A stretch of DNA of 6,533 bases from an uncultured Nitrososphaerota archaeon (GTDB lineage Bacteria; Bacillota; Clostridia; Oscillospirales; Ruminococcaceae). The position numbers were made by a program, and so were the translations under genes. The notes under the pieces were generated by a model that saw nothing but the letters and a program-made list of their open reading frames with translations, had not been told where the DNA came from and did no database searches. Shown here piece by piece: positions 1-6,270 of the stretch. The number at the start of each line of letters is the position of its first letter. The stretch's first letter is position 1. Where the stretch lies: NCBI GenBank assembly GCA_934869045.1, contig CAKXAF010000158.1, positions 1 through 6,533 of the forward strand, given 5' to 3'.

Positions 1-866
1 CTGTTAAGCTGTTAAATCCATTTGTTATGCAGAGGAAAACTGTATGGGATAATTATCAAGCTGCCGAAGCATTGGAATTGATATTAGAAAAGAATCAATT
101 GCCCATCATTCCGGCTTTAATCTGTAACGGTCAAAAAATGCAGAATATAGATGGTCAATTGTTTTATTTGTATCAATGGTATGCCGGTCATGCGCTAAAG
201 CCTAAAGAAATAAGCGGAACTCATTGTGCTAAAATCGGAGGATTACTTGCTCAAATTCATAAATTAGATAGAAAAGGCTCGAATGTCATTCCTAAAGAAC
301 TTCATATTGATTGGGATTTTTATATCACACGGTTGTCGAAGGAAAATGAAGAACTTTATGGTATGCTGAATGATAACCGAGTACTGCTTTATGAAAGCCA
401 GGAAAAGGGAAATGTTGCTTTGGCAAAACTGCCGCCGGTTTTATCCATTTGCCATAATGATATGGATAGCAAAAATGTATTATGGATTGGATCGGATTGC
501 CGCATCATTGATTTGGAATGCCTTTCATATGCGAACTCATTCATGGAGTTATATGAAACCTCCCTATGTTGGTCCGGATATGAAGAATGCGATCTTGATT
601 ACAATTTGCTTTCTGTTTTTATAAACTCCTATGCTAAAATGGGGGGACAGCTTCCAATGGACTGGGAGACCATTTATGACGGCAGCTGTGGCAGATTAGA
701 GTGGCTGGAGTATAATGTTAAACGTTCATTGGGGATAGAATGTTCTCGGGAAGAAGTGGAAGTGGGGATTTCTGAAGTAAAAAATACAATCAAACACATA
801 GTTTATTATCATGACGCTAAAAGTAATATTATAAATTCTCTGGAGAATGTAAGCAGAAATTTTTAG
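1..866 (+). CDS. APH/choline-kinase-fold phosphotransferase, 5' end missing (cut by window edge)
   Basis: Predicted cytoplasmic small-molecule kinase of the aminoglycoside phosphotransferase (APH, PF01636-like) fold. The frame is open to the left edge (first full codon 3-5). The eight codons before the ATG at 27 read VKLLNPFV, which fits the strand carrying the ATP-contacting Lys in this fold, so the ATG at 27 is probably internal and the real start lies upstream. Counting from that ATG, the catalytic motif is HNDMDSKN (His143, Asp145, Asn150), and the metal-binding IDLE follows (Asp162, Glu164). A hinge-like stretch FYLYQWYAG lies near residue 46, with the helix GGLLAQIHKLD at 71-81. The C-terminal end looks complete. 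The substrate is unknown: the fold covers antibiotic, choline, homoserine, sugar and spore-coat CotS-like kinases, and nothing here supports a resistance call. It is more AT-rich by eye than the downstream genes and seems functionally unrelated to them. Confidence 0.85.
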   Translation, partial: VKLLNPFVMQRKTVWDNYQAAEALELILEKNQLPIIPALICNGQKMQNIDGQLFYLYQWYAGHALKPKEISGTHCAKIGGLLAQIHKLDRKGSNVIPKELHIDWDFYITRLSKENEELYGMLNDNRVLLYESQEKGNVALAKLPPVLSICHNDMDSKNVLWIGSDCRIIDLECLSYANSFMELYETSLCWSGYEECDLDYNLLSVFINSYAKMGGQLPMDWETIYDGSCGRLEWLEYNVKRSLGIECSREEVEVGISEVKNTIKHIVYYHDAKSNIINSLENVSRNF

Positions 867-928
867 AAGTGAAGATGAAAATCGGAGAATTCAGGCCAAG
901 CAATCGCAAAAGTTAGGTGCACTGCTTT

Positions 929-948
929 GGCATTGTTTAAAAAATGCC
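929..948. repeat. Short inverted repeat in the intergenic gap
   Basis: GGCATT at 929-934 is complementary to AATGCC at 943-948, with an 8-base AT-rich loop between them that can pair partly. No U-run follows on either strand, so it is not a convincing rho-independent terminator. It lies between the phosphotransferase stop and the promoters of the response regulator gene. It could be a weak hairpin or an operator-like dyad. Chance is also possible in AT-rich DNA. Confidence 0.35.
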
Positions 949-978
949 TCAATAATATAACGCAGCAGTATAATGTCC

Positions 979-1007
979 TTGCAAAATTTTAAAAGGCCCT
1001 ATATAAT
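979..1007 (+). promoter_or_regulatory. Predicted sigma-A promoter of the two-component operon
   Basis: A -35 box TTGCAA (979-984, 4 of 6 consensus bases) is followed by exactly 17 bases and then a perfect -10 box TATAAT (1002-1007). Transcription would start near 1013-1015, giving a leader of roughly 33 bases before the TTG start of the response regulator. A second perfect TATAAT lies at 969-974, but no -35-like hexamer sits at the right distance from it. The call rests on consensus matching only. Confidence 0.65.
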
Positions 1008-1033
1008 AAGAATCAATACGCATGCGATTTCAA

Positions 1034-1041
1034 GAGGGGGG
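1034..1041 (+). promoter_or_regulatory. Ribosome binding site fixing a TTG start
   Basis: GAGGGGGG ends five bases before the TTG at 1047. No in-frame ATG or GTG lies between this site and the receiver-domain motif, whose first residues (YRVIIVDDEP) follow the TTG directly. The site therefore decides the TTG as start codon. Confidence 0.75.
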
Positions 1042-1046
1042 TTACA

Positions 1047-2426
1047 TTGTATCGTGTCATAATTGTAGATGACGAGCCATGGTCGGTAATCGGAATACAA
1101 AAGACCTTTGCTTGGAAAGAGAACGGATTTGAAGTGGTTGGCATTGCAAATGACGCCTATGAAGCCTTGGATAAAATTGCAAAACTGCACCCTGACCTGG
1201 TGCTTACGGATATTCGGATGCCGGAAATGAGCGGTCTTGAGTTAATTGAGAACGTGAAAGCACGGGGTTTTGCCTGTCAATTTGTCATTCTCAGTGGATT
1301 TGGAGAATTTGCTTACGCCCAGCAGGCGCTGCGTTATAATGTTTTGGATTATGTCATTAAGCCTATTTCTTTTAAAGAGGCGGACCAGATGCTGAAGAAG
1401 GTGCGCTGTTTTTTGGATCAGCAAACCGCTGAGGAGGATTTTCAAATTTTTGAGCAGTTGGGGATACAACCCGGCCTGTTCGAAAAGGTCTGCCGCTGTC
1501 GAGGCGTCTCGCTGGCTCCCGAAAACCTGACGGTTACGGCGGCGTGGGGCACAGGCCTTTCCCCCGATGATATTGGAGGTGTTGAAGAGGACGCCGTCCT
1601 CTTTCTGAAGAGCAGTATCCGCAATGGAATGCCCGTATACTTAATTTTTCATAATAAGCCGCTCCAGCTGGGAAAGGGCATCATTGGCGGCTCTTCACGA
1701 GTCTGCAGAGCCGAATCCAATCTCCACACCGCTGTCAAAGAGGCATTGCTGGCACTTCATACGGCTCTTTTTTTGGAATATCCAACTTATTCATTTGCGG
1801 TCAATGGGCAGATGCGCTGTTTAGCCCGATTTGAGTTGGTGCTCAATCATTTTACCAAACGGATTCGGGAAGGCGGGGATGCACGGATGGCATTCCTGCA
1901 GGAATTGCCTGAAGTTTTTGTGAAGGAGAATTTTGATCTCAGAGATGCGGTCCAGCTGCTGAATCACGCTTTTCTATTGGCAGGAGAAAAGAATTCCGGC
2001 GTCTTTTGGGATACGGATTCGCTTTTGTCTGAATTTACATATTTTCGGAATGCCTGCGGCTTTTTAAGCAATCTGTTTGAAAAGGGAAAATGCGCCGTTT
2101 CTGAAGGCGTTAATGAAGGCTTCCGGCACCTTTTGGATTATGTCAACCAACATTATACAGATCCGTTATCGCTCAGTACCTTGGCAGCCGAGTATTATCT
2201 AAACTTCAGTTATACAAGCAGCCTATTTAAAAAGACAACGGGTCAGACCTTTTCAGACTATCTGACAGAACTGCGGATGAAACGGGCAAAGGAACTGCTG
2301 GCGGATCCTTCGGCGTCGATTTCCGAGGTGAGCACCCAATGCGGATATGAGGACAGTTATTATTTCAGCAAGGTATTTAAGAAACGGTATGGTGTAACAC
2401 CGTCAGCCTATCGTGCCGCTCAGTAA
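1047..2426 (+). CDS. Response regulator, YesN type (receiver + AraC-family DNA-binding domain)
   Basis: Cytoplasmic transcription regulator of a two-component system, 459 aa. The receiver domain spans about residues 1-120, with acidic pocket Asp8/Asp9, phosphoacceptor Asp55 (in LVLTDIRMPEMSG), Ser83 and Lys105 (VIKPIS). All key residues are present, so it should be phosphorylatable. Residues about 121-355 are the variable middle region. The part around 211-250 (GIIGGSS to TYSFA) resembles the degenerate cyclase-like linker seen in many YesN proteins, which is tentative. The C-terminal AraC/HTH_18 domain spans about 359-459, with two helix-turn-helix units near 374-399 and 425-450, ending in the typical YFSKVFKKRYGVTPSAYR. 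It starts at TTG with a strong ribosome site, and its likely promoter is at 979-1007. The kinase gene follows closely, so the two are probably co-transcribed. It likely activates the importer genes starting at 4399. Confidence 0.93.
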   Translation: MYRVIIVDDEPWSVIGIQKTFAWKENGFEVVGIANDAYEALDKIAKLHPDLVLTDIRMPEMSGLELIENVKARGFACQFVILSGFGEFAYAQQALRYNVLDYVIKPISFKEADQMLKKVRCFLDQQTAEEDFQIFEQLGIQPGLFEKVCRCRGVSLAPENLTVTAAWGTGLSPDDIGGVEEDAVLFLKSSIRNGMPVYLIFHNKPLQLGKGIIGGSSRVCRAESNLHTAVKEALLALHTALFLEYPTYSFAVNGQMRCLARFELVLNHFTKRIREGGDARMAFLQELPEVFVKENFDLRDAVQLLNHAFLLAGEKNSGVFWDTDSLLSEFTYFRNACGFLSNLFEKGKCAVSEGVNEGFRHLLDYVNQHYTDPLSLSTLAAEYYLNFSYTSSLFKKTTGQTFSDYLTELRMKRAKELLADPSASISEVSTQCGYEDSYYFSKVFKKRYGVTPSAYRAAQ

Positions 2427-2460
2427 CCACAGTTGGCGGGTAAGCCGCTCCGCCGGAAAT

Positions 2461-2465
2461 GGGGG
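2461..2465 (+). promoter_or_regulatory. Ribosome binding site deciding the kinase start
   Basis: A GGGGG run, able to pair with the CCUCC anti-Shine-Dalgarno, lies six bases before the ATG at 2472. It directly abuts another in-frame ATG at 2466, which is too close to use it. The in-frame TTG at 2433 has no purine-rich site in front of it. This favours 2472 as the start. Confidence 0.55.
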
Positions 2466-2471
2466 ATGTCC

Positions 2472-4289
2472 ATGAAACGGTTATCCAAGCGCAGGTTTTT
2501 CTTCCGCAATGTCAAATTAAAAAATTTGGTGATCCTTCTGGCTGCGATTGAGGTTGCTGCGGTGATTGCAATTTTATCTGCCACCTATATGCAGCAATAT
2601 CGAACAGCTAATGCGGTGGCATCCCAAAGTACCCATAATGCTCTGCAGCAGGTGCAGAGTAATTTGCAGTATAATATGGATCAGATTCAAAATGCAGCGA
2701 ATTTGATTAGCTATAATACCTATGTGTCGAAGTTCCTGTTGGCTGCTGATATTTCTGAGCGGCGGGAAATGAGCGGTTCCGTCTTAAGCCTTTTAAATAA
2801 CACCGAAAAGCTGAACGAGAATATTTTTCAGATACTTCTGCTGGACAGGCAGGCCAACCTCCTTAGTTCCAATGGTTCCGTATACAGCGTGAACAGCGGA
2901 TTGGGATACTCATACTATTCGATGGTTGATCCAGCGATGCTTACCGACCCTTTGCTGACTGAGAGCTACGCTGATGGCACGCTGCAGCTCGCCAGTCCGC
3001 TCAATGTCCGGCTGTACAGTTATACCATTCCCATTTACTCAGTTCTTGCCAGCAGCTCTCTGGAAAAAATCGGACTCTGCGTCTTTGTCCTGCAGGCGGG
3101 TCACGTGGAAAAGCTGCTGGAGTCCTTTGAGTTTGCGCCGGGGACCTTGCTGTCGGTGCAGGATTCGGCAGGGGAGTTTGTTTACACAAACGATTCCGCT
3201 GCTAAGGAACTTGTACAGAGTTTGGATGGGGAACAGGCAAATGGAAAGTCCGTCAGAATCGACGGCACGCAATATATGGTGGGTCAGACGGTATTTGAGC
3301 CTTTGGGCTGGAAGATTACCAGCATAATTTCGCAGAAGGTGCAGGACGCATCTCTTCGCCGCATTTTGACGGTATGGGTGGTGACCTGTTTAGGAGCGAC
3401 GCTGCTAATCGTTGTGATCGCCACAGCAATCATCCGCAGTATTACCCGCCCGGTTTCCAAAATAGCAGAGTTTACCTCCCGTAATCAATGGAAGGGGGAA
3501 GGCAAGCGGCTGGTCATCGATTCTACTAACGAAATCGGCCTGCTAGCTCAAAATATCAACCAAATGCTAGACGAAATACGGCAGGCAAACGAAGAGGTTT
3601 TGATTGCCAACACCCGTCTTTATGAAGCGCAGCTTAGCCAGAAGCAGACGGAACTTTGCGCGCTGCAAAGTCAGATTAATCCGCATTTTCTCTACAATAC
3701 GCTGGACTGCATTCGTTCCATCGCGCTGGTGGGCGGTATCCAGGAGATCGCCACCATTTCGGAAGCCATGTCTCATATTTTTCGCTACAGCATTAAGGCG
3801 GATGATATTGTCGTTGCGGAGCAGGAGCTAAAATGCGTCAAAGCGTATATGGAAATTATGCAAACCCGTTTTCCCAACAAACTGACATTTGAAATGGATA
3901 TTGATCCGGAGGCCGCCAGACAGACGATTCCTAAAATGATCCTTCAGCCCATTGTAGAAAACGCCGTTTATCATGGACTAGAGGCCAAACGCGGGACTGG
4001 AACGCTCCGTCTCTGCGGGCGGCTGATCGAAGAGTCCGTGCTCTGCTTCGAGGTGACGGATGATGGTGTGGGCATGGAGCCGGAAACCGTGGGAAGGCTG
4101 AATCGGGAGTTATCCGAGATGTCCGGTTCCCCCTTTCAGGAGACCAACCGGCGCAGCATTGGTTTGCGCAATATCATGGGGCGGCTACGGCTGGTTTATG
4201 GAGAACGATGCGGCATGCGGGTAATCAGCAAACGCAACATTTGTACGACCATTCGTCTTTATATGGAAATATCGCCAAGATCAAAATAG
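2472..4289 (+). CDS. Sensor histidine kinase, YesM type (LytS/His_kinase family)
   Basis: Membrane sensor kinase, 605 aa from the chosen ATG. A basic N-terminus precedes TM1 (about 18-40). An extracellular sensing region follows (about 41-297), with no recognisable ligand motif and a layout like the Cache-type sensors of this family. TM2 is about 298-322, then a HAMP-like linker (about 323-375, starting SITRPVSKIAEFT). A helical segment (about 376-400) leads into the His_kinase (PF06580) motif QSQINPHFLYNTLD, with phospho-His at 405. The HATPase region shows the N-box PIVENAVYHG (Asn497), G1 DDGVGM (Asp530) and G2 RSIGLRNI (about 562-569). All catalytic motifs are intact. It starts 45 bases after the regulator stop, so it should share that operon and phosphorylate that regulator. 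Alternative in-frame starts are ATG 2466 and TTG 2433. The sensed signal is unknown. Confidence 0.93.
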   Translation: MKRLSKRRFFFRNVKLKNLVILLAAIEVAAVIAILSATYMQQYRTANAVASQSTHNALQQVQSNLQYNMDQIQNAANLISYNTYVSKFLLAADISERREMSGSVLSLLNNTEKLNENIFQILLLDRQANLLSSNGSVYSVNSGLGYSYYSMVDPAMLTDPLLTESYADGTLQLASPLNVRLYSYTIPIYSVLASSSLEKIGLCVFVLQAGHVEKLLESFEFAPGTLLSVQDSAGEFVYTNDSAAKELVQSLDGEQANGKSVRIDGTQYMVGQTVFEPLGWKITSIISQKVQDASLRRILTVWVVTCLGATLLIVVIATAIIRSITRPVSKIAEFTSRNQWKGEGKRLVIDSTNEIGLLAQNINQMLDEIRQANEEVLIANTRLYEAQLSQKQTELCALQSQINPHFLYNTLDCIRSIALVGGIQEIATISEAMSHIFRYSIKADDIVVAEQELKCVKAYMEIMQTRFPNKLTFEMDIDPEAARQTIPKMILQPIVENAVYHGLEAKRGTGTLRLCGRLIEESVLCFEVTDDGVGMEPETVGRLNRELSEMSGSPFQETNRRSIGLRNIMGRLRLVYGERCGMRVISKRNICTTIRLYMEISPRSK

Positions 4290-4362
4290 CATTATCCAAA
4301 ATTTTTACCAATTCAGATAAAAAATCAAAAGTTAGTCCATTCCTCCGCCCACCCTGTTTCGA

Positions 4363-4368
4363 TATAAT
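4363..4368 (+). promoter_or_regulatory. Predicted -10 box of the importer operon, no recognisable -35
   Basis: A perfect TATAAT lies 30 bases before the permease start at 4399. At spacings of 15-19 bases upstream the sequence is C/T-rich (within 4338-4347), with no TTGACA-like hexamer and no TGn extension. This pattern is typical of activator-dependent promoters, and the AraC-type regulator encoded upstream is the natural candidate. The rest of the 4290-4398 gap holds A/T runs, two ATCAAAA copies (4280-4286, overlapping the kinase 3' end, and 4324-4330), and no terminator. Confidence 0.5.
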
Positions 4369-4398
4369 AGAGACAGAAGACAGAAGGAGGGCGTCGGA

Positions 4399-5334
4399 AT
4401 GGTAAAGAACGCGTCACGATCAGTCCATTGGAAGCAGACAGCACTGAAGTTTAAGGAATATCGTTTTATTTTGCTTCTGATTCTTCCCGGGCTGATTTTT
4501 TTTGCTATTTTTTCGTATATTCCCATGTATGGCGCGCAGCTGGCGTTTAAGGAATACATTTACTCGGAAGGTATTTGGGGCAGTCCTTTTGTGGGACTGC
4601 AAAATTTTCGTTACGCCATGGCAGATCAACAGTTCTGGTGGTCCTGCCGCAATACGATTATCATTAGCTTCTGTCGTCTGATTTTTGTATTTCCGGTTCC
4701 AATCATTCTTTCCTTGCTGCTGAACGAATTGTCGGGCGGAGCGTATAAGCGAATCCTGCAGACCATATTCACGTTTCCACACTTTCTCTCTTGGATTGTT
4801 ATCGGCGGTATAATGGTGAATATGTTCAGCTCTAATGGAGCCGTGAACAATCTGATCGCAGTATTGGGAGGAGAGCGGGTCCAGTTTCTGGCTGCACCGG
4901 AGAAGTTCCGCCCGATGGTTTACCTCACGGATATCTGGAAGGAATCCGGATGGTCTTGCATTATTTACCTAGCGGCAATTACAGGGATCAGCCCGGAATA
5001 TTATGAGGCCTCTACGGTGGACGGAGCGAACCGGTTCCATAAGGTTTTATACATCACGCTTCCAGGCATCGCTTCCACTATTTCGGTTCTGCTGATCCTT
5101 AGTATTGGAAATATCATGAACGGCGGCTTTGACCAGATCTTCAATCTCTATAATCCTGCTGTTTATGAAACCGGCGATATCATTGACACCTACATTTACC
5201 GTACCACTTTCCAGACGGGCGGCGATTTCGGAATCAGTACGGCGGTGGGGTTGTTCAAATCCGTAATCAACTTGCTCCTGCTCACGATTGCCAATACGGT
5301 GTCACGGCGGGTGACAGGCAGCAGTTTGTACTAG
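4399..5334 (+). CDS. ABC importer permease, LplB type (CUT1 carbohydrate family)
   Basis: Inner-membrane subunit of a binding-protein-dependent sugar-type importer, 311 aa, a usual length for the family. About six membrane segments are visible, near residues 22-42, 84-109, 118-142, 172-196, 219-240 and 281-301. The cytoplasmic EAA loop that docks the ATPase reads EYYEASTVDGANRFHKVLYI, with Glu203, Ala204 and Gly209 and the following LPG. The N-terminal segment YIPMYGAQLAFKEY and the C-terminal ending SRRVTGSSLY are typical of LplB/YtcP-partner permeases. The start is set by AGGAGG (4385-4390), eight bases before the ATG. It begins a new transcription unit after the kinase (109-base gap with its own -10 box). 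It lies 16 bases before the second permease, with which it should form a heterodimer. The transported substrate cannot be told from the sequence. Oligosaccharides or related sugars are the family norm. Confidence 0.93.
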   Translation: MVKNASRSVHWKQTALKFKEYRFILLLILPGLIFFAIFSYIPMYGAQLAFKEYIYSEGIWGSPFVGLQNFRYAMADQQFWWSCRNTIIISFCRLIFVFPVPIILSLLLNELSGGAYKRILQTIFTFPHFLSWIVIGGIMVNMFSSNGAVNNLIAVLGGERVQFLAAPEKFRPMVYLTDIWKESGWSCIIYLAAITGISPEYYEASTVDGANRFHKVLYITLPGIASTISVLLILSIGNIMNGGFDQIFNLYNPAVYETGDIIDTYIYRTTFQTGGDFGISTAVGLFKSVINLLLLTIANTVSRRVTGSSLY

Positions 5335-5350
5335 GAAGGGGGGATGCGTA

Positions 5351-6238
5351 ATGAGCAGAACAAATATCCAAAAAAAGTGGCGGATTTCCCTGCCGGATTT
5401 TATCATCGGCATGATCCTCTTTCTCTGGATGCTGATTATCCTGTACCCGTTTTATAACAGCGTGATGATTTCTCTGGTCACACAGAAGGAATACTTGATG
5501 TCTGATTTCCTGATTTTCCCAAAAAATATCACGTGGGATGCATACAAATTCGTTTTCACATCCGATTCACTCTTCGATGGATTTAAAGTGACCGGCATTG
5601 TCGTGGTGGTCGGTACAATATACTGTATGCTGCTGACCACGGCGCTGGCTTATGGGCTGACTAAAAAATTCCCCGGCCACAAAGTGGTGATGCAGCTGAT
5701 TATCTTCACGATGTATTTTTCGGGTGGAATGGTTCCGTCCTACATTCTGACCAGCAAGCTGGGGCTGATCGACAAAATCGGCGTATTGATTATCCCTGCG
5801 GGTATCAGTACATTTTATCTCATTGTAATCAAAAATTTCTTTCAAAGCCTTCCGGCAGATTTGGAAGAAGCCGCCAAAATTGACGGCGCAAACGACATTA
5901 TCATCTTTTTTAAGATTATTCTTCCACTATCTTTGCCGATATTGGCAACGTTTGGGCTTTTCTATGCCGTGGACCATTGGAACAGCTGGTTCTCGGGGAT
6001 GATGTACATTAAATCGGCAGATAAACGTCCGCTACAGCTGGTTTTGAAAAACATTCTGGCCACCATAGATTCTGTAAGGAATCCCGCTGCCGCGCAAAGT
6101 GGTCTGAAAGCCAAAGTGTTTGGGGACGGCGTCAAGATGGCATCGGTTATTATTACCATGCTGCCGGTTATGGCGATTTACCCATTTTTACAGAAGTACT
6201 TTATGAAGGGGATCCTTCTGGGAGCAATCAAGTCATAA
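5351..6238 (+). CDS. ABC importer permease, YtcP/LplC type (CUT1 carbohydrate family)
   Basis: Second membrane subunit of the importer, 295 aa, normal for the family. Membrane segments lie near residues 17-40, 80-103, 113-135, 143-162, 187-208 and 262-282. The EAA loop is LEEAAKIDGANDIIIFFKII, with Glu173, Ala174, Ala175 and Gly179, followed by LPLSLPI, and should contact the ATPase. Other family-typical parts are the early LYPFYNSVMISL, the loop FSGGMVPSYIL, and the C-terminus QKYFMKGILLGAIKS. The ribosome site AAGGGGGG (5336-5343) sits seven bases before the ATG. An out-of-frame ATG at 5344 touches the G-run and is unlikely to be used. With the gene before and the lipoprotein gene 32 bases after, it forms a permease-permease-binding protein operon. 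Confidence 0.93.
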   Translation: MSRTNIQKKWRISLPDFIIGMILFLWMLIILYPFYNSVMISLVTQKEYLMSDFLIFPKNITWDAYKFVFTSDSLFDGFKVTGIVVVVGTIYCMLLTTALAYGLTKKFPGHKVVMQLIIFTMYFSGGMVPSYILTSKLGLIDKIGVLIIPAGISTFYLIVIKNFFQSLPADLEEAAKIDGANDIIIFFKIILPLSLPILATFGLFYAVDHWNSWFSGMMYIKSADKRPLQLVLKNILATIDSVRNPAAAQSGLKAKVFGDGVKMASVIITMLPVMAIYPFLQKYFMKGILLGAIKS

Positions 6239-6270
6239 AGCATTCCATTTCAAAAAAGGAGAGAGATCAA

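Noticed and set aside
853..952. A short open frame after the phosphotransferase stop (residues like FRSEDENRRIQAKQSQKLGA), looking peptide-like
   Set aside because: It has no start codon or ribosome site, and about 33 open codons is expected by chance. It could be a decayed gene end, but nothing supports that.
4290..4340. TTATC and GATAA inverted pair followed by an A-run after the kinase gene, considered as a terminator
   Set aside because: The stem is only 5 AT-rich pairs with a 19-base loop, and there is no U-run on the + strand. It does not look like a working terminator.
4420..4782. 120-codon reverse-strand open frame opposite the first permease
   Set aside because: It is the shadow of a clear permease gene. 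It has no ribosome site or recognisable domain, and its composition is explained by the forward codons.
5300..5316. Perfect hairpin TGTCAC, 5-base loop, GTGACA near the end of the first permease gene
   Set aside because: It lies inside codons for the conserved SRRVTG tail and has no U-run. It is probably a by-product of coding sequence.
5344..5350. Out-of-frame ATG before the second permease start
   Set aside because: It directly touches the G-run, so spacing is zero. Its frame does not encode the permease.
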